Positions 7,973 to 16,916 are shown, counted from the first letter of the stretch. The stretch is 64,000 nt of DNA from Micromonospora sp. C28SCA-DRY-2 (GCF_030519475.1 NZ_JAUMKD010000008.1:124001-188000); one strand, 5' to 3'. The notes: a model not told the origin generated them from the letters alone. Numbers and translations are program-made.

Positions 7973-9207
7973 CGGCGGGCGAGGGCGACCGGGCGCCCGG
8001 GTTGACCGTCGTGGGGGTCGACGCCGCGGGTCGCCCGGCACACCCCGGGCTCGCCGCGACGCTGGCCGGCGCCGGCCTGGTGGTCGGCGCGGCCCGGCAC
8101 CTCGCCGCGCTGCCGGTGCCACCCGGCTGCGCCACCGTCGCGCTGGGGCCGCTCGCCCCCGCGCTGGACCGGCTCGCCGCCGCCGTCGCCGCCGGCACTC
8201 CCGCCGTCGTGCTGGCCAGCGGCGATCCCGGCTTCTTCGGCATCGTCCGCCGGCTGCGCGCCGCCGGGCTGCGCCCGCGGGTGCTGCCGGCGGTGTCGAG
8301 CGTGGCCGCCGCGTTCGCCCGGGCCGGCCGGCCGTGGGACGACGCCGTCGTGGTGAGCGCGCACGGGCGGGACCCGCGGCCGGCGCTGAACGCCTGCCGG
8401 GCCCTGCCGGCGGTGGCGGTGCTCACCGCGCCCGGCGCCGGGGCGGCCGAGATCGGTGCCGGGCTGGCCGGCTGGACCCGCCGGCTGGTGGTGGCCGAGC
8501 ACCTGGGCGGCGACGCCGAACGGGTCGTCGAGACCAGCCCGGCCGAGGCCGCCGCGCGGAGCTGGGCCGACCCGCACGTGCTGCTCTGCCTGGCCCACCC
8601 CGGAACCGGCCGCGCCGCCGGGATGCGGACCGACAACCAGCCGGCCGCCGCGCCGGCCGGCGGCTGGGCGCTGCCCGAGGACGCCTACGCGCACCGGCAC
8701 TCCATGATCACCAAGTCCGAGGTCCGCGCCCTGGCGGTGGCCCGGCTGCGCCCCCGGCTCGGCCGGCTGGTCTGGGACGTGGGCGCGGGCAGCGGCTCGG
8801 TCGGCGTCGAGTGCGCGCTGCTCGGCGCGGCGGTCGTCGCGGTGGACCGGGACCCGGCCGCCGCCGGGCTGGTCCGGGTCAACGCCGACCGGCACGGCGT
8901 CGACGTCCGGGTGGTGACCGGCGCCGCCCCGGAGGCGCTGCGCGGGCTGCCCGAAGCGGACGCCGTCTTCGTCGGCGGCGGTGGCACCGACGCGCTCGCC
9001 GCCGTGGCCCGCCGCGCCCCCGACCGGGTGGTGGTCACCCTCGCCGCGGTGGACCGGGTCGCCCCGGCGGTCGGGCTGCTGCGCGCCGCCGGCTACGCCG
9101 TCGAGGGCGTCCAACTCGGCGCCGCCCGCCTCGCCGACCTGCCCGGCGGATCCATCCGACTCGCGGCCACCAACCCGGTGGTCGTCCTCACCGGGGAGCG
9201 CCCGTGA
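7969..9207 (+). CDS. cobL: Precorrin-6Y C5,15-methyltransferase (decarboxylating), CbiE-CbiT fusion
   Basis: 412 residues. Bifunctional CobL: an N-terminal CbiE-type tetrapyrrole methylase (about 1-215) for C5, and a C-terminal CbiT-type Rossmann methyltransferase (about 220-412) that methylates C15 and decarboxylates the C12 acetate. CbiE part: VLASGDPGFFGIVRRL, LPAVSSVAAAFARAGRPWDD and VVVSAHGRD. CbiT part: HSMITKSEVRALAVARLRP, then VWDVGAGSGSVGVECALLG, the SAM motif. Start ATG7969 overlaps the cbiD stop. An in-frame GTG nine bases upstream is possible but less consistent with the overlap pattern. Confidence 0.95.
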   Translation: MTAGEGDRAPGLTVVGVDAAGRPAHPGLAATLAGAGLVVGAARHLAALPVPPGCATVALGPLAPALDRLAAAVAAGTPAVVLASGDPGFFGIVRRLRAAGLRPRVLPAVSSVAAAFARAGRPWDDAVVVSAHGRDPRPALNACRALPAVAVLTAPGAGAAEIGAGLAGWTRRLVVAEHLGGDAERVVETSPAEAAARSWADPHVLLCLAHPGTGRAAGMRTDNQPAAAPAGGWALPEDAYAHRHSMITKSEVRALAVARLRPRLGRLVWDVGAGSGSVGVECALLGAAVVAVDRDPAAAGLVRVNADRHGVDVRVVTGAAPEALRGLPEADAVFVGGGGTDALAAVARRAPDRVVVTLAAVDRVAPAVGLLRAAGYAVEGVQLGAARLADLPGGSIRLAATNPVVVLTGERP

Positions 9208-11057
9208 ACCACCCGACCACCGCCGCGCCGGCCGGAGCGCCCCGCGCCAGCCGGATCGGACTCGTCGCGGCCACCGCCGCCGGCCGCCGGCACGCCCGCG
9301 TGCTCGCCGACGCCTGGCCGCACGCCCGGCCGGTGACCGGCCCGACCGTCGCCGACGCGCTGCGCACCGCCTGGGCGGAGTGCGACGCGGTGGTGGCGTT
9401 CCTGGCCACCGGGGCGGTGGTGCGCGTCCTCGCGCCGCTGCTCGGCGACAAGCGCACGGACCCGGCAGTGGTGGTGGTCGACGAGGCGGCCCGGCACGCC
9501 GTCGCGCTGCTCGGCGGGCACGCCGGCGGCGCCAACGACCTCGCCGGACGGGTCGGCGCGCTGCTCGACGCGCGGCCGGTGGTGACCACCGCCTCCGACG
9601 CGGCCGGCCTGCCGGGGCTGGACACGCTCGGCTGGCCGGTCGAGGGCGCGGTCGCCGCGGTCGGCCGCGCCATCCTCGACGGCGAACCGGTCGCGCTGGT
9701 CGCCGACGCCGCCTGGCCGCTGCCCGCGCTGCCGCCCAACGTCCGCCCCGGTCCGGACCTGCCCGGTCCGGCCGCGACCGCCGCTGCTGGCGCGGGTGCG
9801 GATGCGACCGCGCAGGCCGGGCCCACGGTGGACGCCGCACCGTCGCGGGACGCCGGGCCGGTGGTGGACGCCGGGCCGGCGGCCGGCGGCGGATACCGGC
9901 TGCTGGTCACCGACCGGCTGGTGCCGCTCGACGGGCGGACCGCCGTGCTGCGACCCCCGTCGCTGGTCGCCGGGGTCGGCGCCAGCCGCGGGGTGCCCGC
10001 CGCGCAGGTGCGCGAGCTGCTCGACCGGGTGCTCGCCGCCGCCGGGCTGAGCCCGGCCAGCCTGCGCCACCTGGCCAGCGCCGACGTCAAGGCCGACGAG
10101 GCGGGCATCCGGGCCACCGCGGACGCGCTCGGCGTACCCCTGGTGACCTATCCCGCCGCGGCGCTGGCGGCGGTCGACGTGCCGCACCCCAGCGAGGTGG
10201 TCCGCGCCGCGGTCGGCACGCCGAGCGTCGCCGAGGCGGCCGCGCTGCTCGGCGGCGAGGCCGAGCTGCTGGTGCCGAAGACCGCGACCGCGATGGCCAC
10301 CGTGGCGGTGGCCCGGCACGCCCCGCGCGGCCGGCTCGCGATCGTCGGCCTCGGCCCCGGCGCGGCCGACCTGCGCACCCCGCGCGCGGTCGCCGAGCTG
10401 CGCCGGGCCGCCGTGGTGGTCGGCCTCGACCAGTACGTCGACCAGGTGCGCGACCTGCTGCGCCCGGGCACCCGGGTGCTCGCCAGCGGGCTGGGCGCCG
10501 AGGAGGCCCGGGCCCGCGCCGCCGTCGCCGAGGCGGCCGCCGGGCAGGCGGTGGCCCTGGTCGGCTCCGGCGACGCCGGGGTGTACGCGATGGCCAGCCC
10601 CGCGCTGGAGTACGCCGACGAGCGGATCGACGTGGTCGGCGTGCCCGGGGTGACCGCCGCCCTCGCCGCCGGGGCCCTGCTCGGCGCGCCGCTCGGCCAC
10701 GACCACGCCTACCTGAGCCTCTCCGACCTGCACACCCCGTGGGAGGTCATCGCGCGCCGGCTGGCCGCGGTCGCCGAGGGCGACCTGGTGGCGGTCCTCT
10801 ACAACCCGCGCAGCCGCACCCGGGACTGGCAGCTCGACGCGGCGTTGCGGCTGCTCGCCGCGCACCGCCCGGCGGACACCCCGGTGGGGGTGGTGCGCAA
10901 CGCCAGCCGCGCCGGCGAGCGGGTGCACCTGGCCACCCTGGCCACCGTCGACGCCGCGCTGGTCGACATGTACAGCGTCGTGGTGGTGGGCAGCAGCCGC
11001 ACCCGGTTCGTGGCCGGCCGGATGGTCACCCCGCGGGGGTACCGGTGGCGGCCGTGA
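9204..11057 (+). CDS. CbiG-CobJ fusion (precorrin-5A hydrolase / C17-methyltransferase)
   Basis: 617 residues, two enzymes in one chain. The CbiG part (about 1-370) has AFLATGAVVRVLAPLLGDK and GGHAGGANDLAGRVGALL, an Ala/Asp-rich spacer at about 195-225, and the CbiG C-terminal domain with VAGVGASRGVPAAQV and LASADVKADEAGI. CbiG opens the delta-lactone formed during ring contraction. The CobJ/CbiH methylase part (about 375-617) has LAIVGLGPGAADLRTPRAV, VGSGDAGVYAMASP, LSDLHTPWEVI and YNPRSRTRDWQ, and methylates C17. Fusing the two steps around ring contraction would pass an unstable intermediate directly. Start GTG9204 overlaps the cobL stop. Confidence 0.94.
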   Translation: MNHPTTAAPAGAPRASRIGLVAATAAGRRHARVLADAWPHARPVTGPTVADALRTAWAECDAVVAFLATGAVVRVLAPLLGDKRTDPAVVVVDEAARHAVALLGGHAGGANDLAGRVGALLDARPVVTTASDAAGLPGLDTLGWPVEGAVAAVGRAILDGEPVALVADAAWPLPALPPNVRPGPDLPGPAATAAAGAGADATAQAGPTVDAAPSRDAGPVVDAGPAAGGGYRLLVTDRLVPLDGRTAVLRPPSLVAGVGASRGVPAAQVRELLDRVLAAAGLSPASLRHLASADVKADEAGIRATADALGVPLVTYPAAALAAVDVPHPSEVVRAAVGTPSVAEAAALLGGEAELLVPKTATAMATVAVARHAPRGRLAIVGLGPGAADLRTPRAVAELRRAAVVVGLDQYVDQVRDLLRPGTRVLASGLGAEEARARAAVAEAAAGQAVALVGSGDAGVYAMASPALEYADERIDVVGVPGVTAALAAGALLGAPLGHDHAYLSLSDLHTPWEVIARRLAAVAEGDLVAVLYNPRSRTRDWQLDAALRLLAAHRPADTPVGVVRNASRAGERVHLATLATVDAALVDMYSVVVVGSSRTRFVAGRMVTPRGYRWRP

Positions 11058-11281
11058 CCGTGCACGGCTGCCAGGGCTGCGGCGCCTGCCTGCTCACCTG
11101 CCCGACGCACGCGCTGCGGCCGGTGGCCGGCGGGCTGGAGGTGCGCGCCGACCGGTGCACCGGCTGCCTGGAGTGCCTGGAGATCTGCCCGGTGGACGCG
11201 ATCCGCGCCGCCGGCACCGACAGTGGAGGGGAACCGATGAGTTCGACAGTGGTCAGCGCCGTATGCCCGGCCGCCCGGTGA
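11054..11281 (+). CDS. Small 2x[4Fe-4S] ferredoxin of the cobalamin operon
   Basis: 75 residues. It carries two complete CxxCxxCxxxCP motifs, CQGCGACLLTCP at residues 6-17 and CTGCLECLEICP around 36-47, so it should bind two [4Fe-4S] clusters. A low-potential electron carrier here could serve reductive steps of corrin synthesis such as precorrin reduction, Co(II) reduction for CobO, or ring contraction. The partner is inference. Start GTG11054 overlaps the cobJ stop and the stop overlaps the start of cobH. The last 20 or so residues have no cysteine motif beyond one stray Cys. Confidence 0.88.
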   Translation: MTVHGCQGCGACLLTCPTHALRPVAGGLEVRADRCTGCLECLEICPVDAIRAAGTDSGGEPMSSTVVSAVCPAAR

Positions 11282-11868
11282 GCCGGGCCGTCCACCCGAT
11301 CGAGCGGCGGTCGTACGAGATCCTGCGGTCCCGGGTGGACCTGTCCCACCTGCCGCCGCTGACCCGCGCGGTGATCGAACGGGTGGTGCACGCCAGCGCC
11401 GACCTCGACTACGTCACCGACCTGGTCTGCGTCGAGGCGGCACTGGCCGGCGGGCTGGCCGCGCTGCGCGCCGGCGCGCCGGTGGTCACCGACGTGGCCA
11501 TGGTGGCCGCCGGGATCACCGGCCGGGAGGCGCTCTGCCCGGTCGCCGAAGCGGCCACCGCCGCGCTGGCCCGCGCGGCCGGCCTCACCCGGTCGGCGGC
11601 GGCGGTCCGGATCGCGCTGGACCGGGTCGGCCCCGGCGCGGTCTGGGTGGTCGGCTGCGCGCCCACCGCCCTGGCCGAACTGGTCACCCTGGACGCCCGG
11701 CCGGCGCTGGTGGTCGGGTTGCCGGTCGGCTTCGTCGGCGCCGTCGAGGCGAAGGCGGCGCTGCGGGCCAGCGGCCTGCCCGGGGTGTCCAACCGCAGTG
11801 AGAAGGGTGGCTCGGCGGTCGCCGCCGCCGCCCTCAACGCCCTGCTCTACGTCGAGGAGAAGCCATGA
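11278..11868 (+). CDS. cobH: Precorrin-8X methylmutase CobH/CbiC
   Basis: 196 residues. Moves the methyl group from C11 to C12 of precorrin-8X to give hydrogenobyrinate. Family motifs: PIERRSYEILRSRVDL at the N-terminus with the conserved Ser/Arg region, VIERVVHASADLDYV containing the catalytic His, GAPVVTDVAMVAAGI, and VVGLPVGFVGAVEAKAALR near the end. GTG11278 is preferred because it overlaps the ferredoxin stop as elsewhere in this operon. ATG11263, five codons upstream in frame, is an alternative. Confidence 0.93.
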   Translation: MSRAVHPIERRSYEILRSRVDLSHLPPLTRAVIERVVHASADLDYVTDLVCVEAALAGGLAALRAGAPVVTDVAMVAAGITGREALCPVAEAATAALARAAGLTRSAAAVRIALDRVGPGAVWVVGCAPTALAELVTLDARPALVVGLPVGFVGAVEAKAALRASGLPGVSNRSEKGGSAVAAAALNALLYVEEKP

Positions 11869-13529
11869 CCGCACTGGTCGTCGTCGGGCACGGCACGCGC
11901 AGCGCGGCCGGGGTCGCGCAGTTCACCGCACTGGTCGAGCGGATCCGCCGGCGGGCCGCCGGGGCGGTCGGCGACGTCGAGGGCGGCTTCATCGAGCTGT
12001 CCCGCCCGCCGCTGGCCGACGCGGTCGGCGCGCTGGCCGGCCGGGGCCACCGGTCGCTGGTCGCGCTGCCGCTGGTGCTCACCGCGGCCGGGCACGGCAA
12101 GGGCGACATCCCGGCCGCGCTGGCCCGGGAACGGCACCGCCACCCGGGCCTGCGCTACCGCTACGGCCGCCCCCTCGGCCCGCACCCGCTGCTGCACACC
12201 GTCCTGGCCGAGCGGATCGACGCGGCGCTGGCCGGCGACGGGCGGGCCGACACCTGGGTGGCGCTGATCGGGCGGGGGTCCACCGACCCGGACGCCAACG
12301 CCGAGGTGGCCAAGGTGGCCCGGCTGCTCTGGGAGGGGCGCGGCTATGCCGGCGTGGAGTTCGGCTTCGTCTCCCTCGCCGAACCGTCGGTGCCCCGGGT
12401 GCTGGACCGGCTGCGCCGGCTCGGCGCGCGGCGGATCGTGGTGGCGCCGTACTTCCTCTTCGCCGGGGTGCTGCCGGACCGGATCGTCGCCGGGTCCGCC
12501 GCGTACGCCGCCGCGCACCCGGAGCTCGACGTGCGGCTGGCCGACCTGATCGGCGACTGCGACGAGCTGGCCGACCTGGTGCTCGAGCGGCACGCCGAGG
12601 CGTTGCGCGGGGACATCCGGATGAACTGCGACACCTGCGCGTACCGGGTGGCGCTGCCGGGGTTCGCCGACAAGGTGGGCCGGCCGCAGACCCCGCACGA
12701 CCACCCCGACGACCCGGTCGGCGGGCACCACCACCACCACCATCACCACCAGCACGGCGACGGCGATCCGGAGCACGGCCACGACCACGACCCCGGGCGG
12801 GGCCGGGTGGCGGTGGTCGGCGGCGGCCCCGGGCCGGACGACCTGATCACCGTACGGGGGCGGGCGCTGCTCGACGCCGCTGACGTGGTGGTGGTCGACC
12901 GGCTGGCTCCGCGCGGCCTGCTCACCGGCCTGCGTCCCGGGGTTCGGGTCATCGACGCGGCCAAGGTGCCCCGGGGCCCGGCGATGGCCCAGGAGGCCAT
13001 CAACACCGCCCTGGTCGAGCACGCCCGCGCGGGCCGGCGGGTGGTCCGGCTCAAGGGCGGCGACCCGTACGTCTTCGGGCGGGGCCACGAGGAGGTGCTG
13101 GCCTGCGCGGCGGCCGGCGTGCCGGTCACCGTGGTGCCGGGGGTGACCAGCGCGGTCGCCGCGCCCGCGCTGGCCGGCGTGCCGGTCACCCACCGGGGCG
13201 TGGCGCACGAGTTCACGGTGGTCTCCGGCCACCTGCCGCCCGGGCACCCGGAGTCCCTGGTGGACTGGGCCGCGCTGGGCCGGTCCCGGGGCACCCTGGT
13301 GCTGCTGATGGCGGTGGACACCGTCGACAAGATCGCCGCGGTGCTGGTGGAACACGGGCGGGACCCGGACACCCCGGTGCTGGCCGTGCAGGACGCCGGG
13401 CACCCCGGCCAGCGTGCCGTGGCGGCCCGGCTCGACGGGATCGGGGCGCTGGTCGCCCGGGAGGGCGTCCGGCCGCCGGCGGTGTTCGTGGTCGGCCCGG
13501 TGGCCGCCCTCGGCGCCGCCGGCGGCTGA
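11865..13529 (+). CDS. CbiX-CobA fusion: sirohydrochlorin cobaltochelatase / uroporphyrinogen-III C-methyltransferase with polyHis linker
   Basis: 554 residues. The N-terminal CbiX-type chelatase (about 1-270) has VVGHGTRS and LTAAGHGKGDIP, giving the two metal-site histidines, and ends in the family motif MNCDTCAYRVALPGF, with its CxxC. A linker (about 278-310) contains eight consecutive His at about 288-295 and further His/Asp residues, a likely cobalt-holding segment. The C-terminal SUMT/CobA domain (about 313-554) has VAVVGGGPGPDDLITVRG, RLKGGDPYVFGRGHEE and VVPGVTSAVAAPALAGVPV, and methylates uroporphyrinogen III at C2 and C7. Start ATG11865 overlaps the cobH stop. The protein therefore unites entry into the siro-branch with early cobalt insertion, although the same operon also encodes late cobalt insertion (CobN). 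Confidence 0.94.
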   Translation: MTALVVVGHGTRSAAGVAQFTALVERIRRRAAGAVGDVEGGFIELSRPPLADAVGALAGRGHRSLVALPLVLTAAGHGKGDIPAALARERHRHPGLRYRYGRPLGPHPLLHTVLAERIDAALAGDGRADTWVALIGRGSTDPDANAEVAKVARLLWEGRGYAGVEFGFVSLAEPSVPRVLDRLRRLGARRIVVAPYFLFAGVLPDRIVAGSAAYAAAHPELDVRLADLIGDCDELADLVLERHAEALRGDIRMNCDTCAYRVALPGFADKVGRPQTPHDHPDDPVGGHHHHHHHHQHGDGDPEHGHDHDPGRGRVAVVGGGPGPDDLITVRGRALLDAADVVVVDRLAPRGLLTGLRPGVRVIDAAKVPRGPAMAQEAINTALVEHARAGRRVVRLKGGDPYVFGRGHEEVLACAAAGVPVTVVPGVTSAVAAPALAGVPVTHRGVAHEFTVVSGHLPPGHPESLVDWAALGRSRGTLVLLMAVDTVDKIAAVLVEHGRDPDTPVLAVQDAGHPGQRAVAARLDGIGALVAREGVRPPAVFVVGPVAALGAAGG

Positions 13530-13583
13530 CGGCGGCGGGTGGGGGCGAGCGCAGGCTGTGGAGCTGACGTCGGGAACGACTCG

Positions 13584-13616
13584 GCCCAACCCGGGCCGGG
13601 TCGGCCCGGGTTGGGC
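13584..13616. terminator. Perfect 14-bp hairpin between convergent operons
   Basis: Arms GCCCAACCCGGGCC and GGCCCGGGTTGGGC pair without mismatch around a 5-base loop. The element lies 54 bp after the cobalamin operon and about 30 bp after the stop of the opposing crcB gene, so it probably terminates transcription from both sides. There is no U-tract, as is usual in actinobacteria. Confidence 0.8.
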
Positions 13617-13646
13617 GCTCCGTCGACCGGTGGCGCCCCGGGCCGG

Positions 13647-14009
13647 TCAGCCGGTGAGGGCGCGGGCGAGCGCGTAGCCGGCGGTGGCGGCGGCGAACCC
13701 GGCGGCGAGGCTGGCCGTGACGTTGAGCAGCGCGGCCAGCCGGCGGCCACCGCGCGCCAGCCGCAGCGTCTCGTAGCTCAGCGTGGACCAGGTGGTCAGG
13801 GCGCCGCAGAAGCCGGTGCCCACCAGCGCGCCCACCGCCGGGTCGGTCGGCAGTGCGGTGACCACCCCGAGCAGCAACGACCCGGCCACGTTGACCGTGA
13901 GCGTGCCCCACGGGAAGGCCGAGCCGAGGCGGGCCTGCACGGCCCGGTCGGTGAGGTAGCGCAGCGGGGCGCCGACGGCCGCGCCGAGCGCGACGAGCAG
14001 GGCGGTCAC
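13647..14009 (-). CDS. crcB: Fluoride channel CrcB/Fluc, second copy
   Basis: 120 residues with four hydrophobic helices. Fluc channels export fluoride as dual-topology dimers; adjacent pairs usually form heterodimers. Signatures: GAPLRYLTDRAV near the N-terminus, FPWGTLTVNVAGSLLLG with the conserved Asn, and the pore motif GFCGALTTWSTLSYE. Start GTG14009 is chosen because it overlaps the stop of the upstream crcB copy (GTGA). An in-frame GTG at 14027 would add six residues. No fluoride riboswitch was recognised upstream of the pair. Confidence 0.92.
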   Translation of the reverse strand: MTALLVALGAAVGAPLRYLTDRAVQARLGSAFPWGTLTVNVAGSLLLGVVTALPTDPAVGALVGTGFCGALTTWSTLSYETLRLARGGRRLAALLNVTASLAAGFAAATAGYALARALTG

Positions 14010-14479
14010 CGGCGGCCCCGCAGCCACCGGTCGGTCGCGGCGTCCCCGGCCCAGACCGCGAGCAGCGCCCCGACCAGCGTGGCGGCCAGGTACGCCAGGG
14101 CGGTGGCCGGGGCGCCGGCCAGCAGCGCCCGGTGCACGTCCACCGCGTAGGTGGAGAAGGTGGTGTAGCCGCCGAGCACTCCCACCCCGAGGAACGGCCG
14201 GGCCAGCGGCCGTCCGCCGCCGGACCGGCCGAGCACGGCCATCAGCACGCCGATCAGCAGGCAGCCGCTGAGGTTGACCCCGAAGGTCGCCCAGGGGAAG
14301 CCGTCCGGGTGGTGCGGGAACGCCGCCTGGAGGCCGGCGCGGGCCAGCGCGCCGAGCACGCCCCCGGCGGAGACGGCGCCGAGGACCGCCGCCGGGTGCG
14401 CGGCCAGTTCGCCCCGGTCACCGGGTACCCGCAGGTCGACGTCGGGATCGATCCGCGGCGGCTCGGCCGGACCGGTCAC
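14006..14479 (-). CDS. crcB: Fluoride channel CrcB/Fluc, first copy
   Basis: 157 residues. A hydrophilic Asp/Arg/Pro-rich N-terminus of about 35 residues precedes four membrane helices. Signatures: GGVLGALARAGLQAAF, FPWATFGVNLSGCLLIG and the pore motif GVLGGYTTFSTYAVD. GTG14479 is preceded by GGGAGGAG at proper spacing, which decides the start against far longer open upstream sequence. It is paired with the second copy, probably as a heterodimeric channel. Confidence 0.9.
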   Translation of the reverse strand: MTGPAEPPRIDPDVDLRVPGDRGELAAHPAAVLGAVSAGGVLGALARAGLQAAFPHHPDGFPWATFGVNLSGCLLIGVLMAVLGRSGGGRPLARPFLGVGVLGGYTTFSTYAVDVHRALLAGAPATALAYLAATLVGALLAVWAGDAATDRWLRGRR

Positions 14480-14784
14480 GTCTCCTCCCCAGCCGCGGGT
14501 GCCGCCGAGCGGCCGTCCGGCGGCGGGCGCCAGCATAACGCCCGGCGTGCCGGCCCCGGGCCGGTCTCCGGCCGGTCCCGCCGGGTCACCGCCCGGGGCG
14601 AACCGGCTCCACGCGCCGTGCCGCCCCCGCTCGGCCTCCCGCGCCGGCCCCGGCGGCCCCCGGCCGGCCCGCCGTGTCGCGACGCGGCGGGCCGCCACCA
14701 GCCCCCGCCCGCCGTGTCGCGATCTCGGGGTTCCGCCATAGCGCCCCGTGCCGTCCCCGGGCGGGGCGGCGGGCGTGCCGGAGG

Positions 14785-15543
14785 TCAGCGCACGGCCGCC
14801 ACGGCGGCGTCGGTGCCGCCGCGCCAGAGCGTGCCGACCTCGGTGAAGCCGGCGTCGGTCAGCGCGGCCAGGTGCCAGGAGACCGGCGGGTTCCACTCCG
14901 GGCTGTGCCCGGACGGGTAGATCTCCCGGCGCCGGGCGACCAGCGGGGCGAGCGTCGGGTCGGCCGCCGCCCGGTCCCACCAGTCCGACCAGGACAGTAC
15001 GGCGCCGGCGGCGTACCGGGCGTCGCGGCGGTCCCGGGCGCGGTCCAGCAGGCGCTTGCTGAGCTGCGGCAGGCCGTCGTCGGGCATGTGGTCGGCGTTG
15101 AGCAGGATGCCGCCCGGGCGCAGCAGGTCGCGGACCTCGGCGTAGAGCTTGGCCAGCCGGTCGCCCGGCAGCCAGTGCAGGGCGGTGGCGGTGAGCACCG
15201 CGTCGTACTCCCGGTGCGGCAGCGCGGCGGACCAGTCGGGTCGGTTGAGGTCGGCGGTCACCACGGTGACCCGGTCGCCGTGGGTGGCGCGGGCGATGGC
15301 GAGCAGCGCCGGGTCCAGGTCGAGCAGGGTCACCTCGGCGTCGGGGAAGCGGCGCAGCGCGCGCTGGGAGATGGTGCCGGTGCCGCCGGCCAGGTCGAGC
15401 AGGCGGGGCCGCTCGCCGTCGAGGACCGCGTCGACCGCGTCGAGCATGGCGCCGAACCGGTGCTCCCGGTCCGGCAGGTACGCCTCCTGCTGGCGGTCCC
15501 AGCTCTCCTGCCAGGCCGCCGCGTTCGTGATGTAAGGACTCAT
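14785..15543 (-). CDS. Class I SAM-dependent methyltransferase
   Basis: 252 residues. Motif I is LLDLAGGTGTISQRAL (around residue 48), followed by VTLLDLDPALLAIA and DAVLTATALHWLPGDRLAKL, the typical UbiE/trans-aconitate-type methyltransferase core. The C-terminal part (WSDWWDRAAADP, VSWHLAALTDAGFTEVG) looks like small-molecule methyltransferases. The substrate is unknown. ATG15543 (MSPYITNAAAW) is the only well-placed Met. The upstream sequence lacks a clear ribosome-binding site and carries a TTGCAAT direct repeat (15588-15604). The gene is not in an operon with crcB; about 300 bp with no recognisable gene separate them. Confidence 0.87.
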   Translation of the reverse strand: MSPYITNAAAWQESWDRQQEAYLPDREHRFGAMLDAVDAVLDGERPRLLDLAGGTGTISQRALRRFPDAEVTLLDLDPALLAIARATHGDRVTVVTADLNRPDWSAALPHREYDAVLTATALHWLPGDRLAKLYAEVRDLLRPGGILLNADHMPDDGLPQLSKRLLDRARDRRDARYAAGAVLSWSDWWDRAAADPTLAPLVARRREIYPSGHSPEWNPPVSWHLAALTDAGFTEVGTLWRGGTDAAVAAVR

Positions 15544-15587
15544 AGCGAGGAGGCTAGTTACCAGCGGGAGTGGGTGTCCAGCCCTTG

Positions 15588-15604
15588 TTGCAATATCTTT
15601 GCAA
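15588..15604 (-). promoter_or_regulatory. TTGCAAT direct repeat upstream of the methyltransferase
   Basis: Two copies of TTGCAAT (about 15588 and 15598) lie some 45 bp before the methyltransferase start in an unusually AT-rich patch. TTGCAA is itself palindromic and recurs, as TGCAACTA/TAGTTGCA, in the MFS/MarR intergenic region 1.4 kb away. It may be a regulator-binding site. This is inference from spacing and composition. Confidence 0.35.
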
Positions 15605-15689
15605 TAGCGAAGGAGTGGCAGGGAGGGGTCGGGATCGGCGTTCCGGCCCGACCCCGCCCCTCGGCGGCGCGGTGTCCGAGCGCCGGCGC

Positions 15690-16916
15690 TCATCCGGTGG
15701 CGGCCACCAGATCCGGCTCGGTGGCCGGCTGGTCGGGGCGCCGGCGGGCCAGGCGCAGCGCCGCCAGCAGCACGCCGAGGCCGGCCAGGGTGACCGCGGC
15801 CCCCGCCCAGATCGGGGCGGTGTAGCCGAGCCCCGCCGAGATGGTCAGCCCGCCGACCCAGGCGCCCAGGGCGTTGCCGACGTTGAAGGCCGCGATGTTC
15901 GCTCCGGACGCCAACGTCGGGGCCCGGTGGGCGTACCGCATGATCCGCATCTGCAGCGGAGGCACGGTGGCGAAGCCGAAGCCCCCCATCAGCAGCAGGG
16001 ACGCGATGGTGAGCGGCCGGCTGCCGGCGGTCAGGGCGAAGCCGGTGAGCACCACGCTCAGCGCCGCCAGGACGGTGACCAGGGTGTGGTCCAGCGACCG
16101 GTCGGCCGCCCGCCCGCCGAGCAGGTTGCCGGCGAAGAGGCCGACCCCGAAGAGCACGAGCAGCCACGGCACGGTGCCGGTGGCGAAGCCGCTGACCTCG
16201 GTGAGGGTGTACGCGATGTAGGTGAAGGCGCCGAACATGCCGCCGAAGCCCAGGATCGTGACCACCAGCGACAGCCACACCTGCGGGTGGGTGAAGGAGT
16301 GCAGTTCGCCGCGGAGCCCGCCGGCCGGAGCGGTGTCGCCGGCCGTCCGGCCCGGGATGAGCAGGGCCAGGCCGATCAGCGCCAGCACGCCGATGCCGGT
16401 GATCGCCCAGAACGTGGACCGCCAGCCGAAGTGCTGGCCGAGGAAGGTGCCGAACGGTACGCCGAGCACGTTGGCGGTGGTCAGTCCGGCGAACATCAGT
16501 GCGATGGCGCCCGCTCGGCGGGCCGGCGCGACCAGCCCGGCGGCGACCACGGCGCCGATGCCGAAGAACGCGCCGTGGCAGAGCGCGGCGACGATCCGGC
16601 CGGCCAGCATCACGCCGTAGCCGTCGGCCACCGCGGAGAGCAGGTTGCCCACGATGAAGAGCACCATCAGGCCGAGCAGCACCTGCTTGCGGGGCAGCCG
16701 GGTGACCGCCGCGGTCAGCGCCACCCCACCGACCGCGACGCTCAGCGCGTAACCGGAGATCAGCCAGCCGGCGACCGGCTCGGTGACCGCGAAGTCGGCG
16801 GCGACCTGGGGGAGCAGACCCATGATCACGAATTCGGTGAGGCCGATGCCGAAGGCGCCGACGGCCAGCGCGAGCAGGCCGGCGGGCAGGGACCGGGTGC
16901 GTGGGGACATGGTCAT
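15690..16916 (-). CDS. MFS drug/sugar exporter (AraJ/Bcr-type)
   Basis: 408 residues with about twelve hydrophobic helices. N-terminal signature of the arabinose-efflux/purine-efflux DHA1 group: FGIGLTEFVIMGLLPQVAADF, then WLISGYALSVAVGG and the loop motif TRLPRKQVLLGLM. It probably exports small molecules or drugs by proton antiport. Start is ATG16916 or the second Met at 16910; more upstream starts would run into the operator-like palindrome. It is divergent from a MarR regulator whose operator lies between them, so repression of this exporter by that regulator is likely. Confidence 0.9.
   Translation of the reverse strand: MTMSPRTRSLPAGLLALAVGAFGIGLTEFVIMGLLPQVAADFAVTEPVAGWLISGYALSVAVGGVALTAAVTRLPRKQVLLGLMVLFIVGNLLSAVADGYGVMLAGRIVAALCHGAFFGIGAVVAAGLVAPARRAGAIALMFAGLTTANVLGVPFGTFLGQHFGWRSTFWAITGIGVLALIGLALLIPGRTAGDTAPAGGLRGELHSFTHPQVWLSLVVTILGFGGMFGAFTYIAYTLTEVSGFATGTVPWLLVLFGVGLFAGNLLGGRAADRSLDHTLVTVLAALSVVLTGFALTAGSRPLTIASLLLMGGFGFATVPPLQMRIMRYAHRAPTLASGANIAAFNVGNALGAWVGGLTISAGLGYTAPIWAGAAVTLAGLGVLLAALRLARRRPDQPATEPDLVAATG

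Noticed and set aside
12728..12752. CAC-rich run as a microsatellite
   Set aside because: It is explained by the in-frame polyHis linker of the CbiX-CobA fusion, with neighbouring metal-binding residues.
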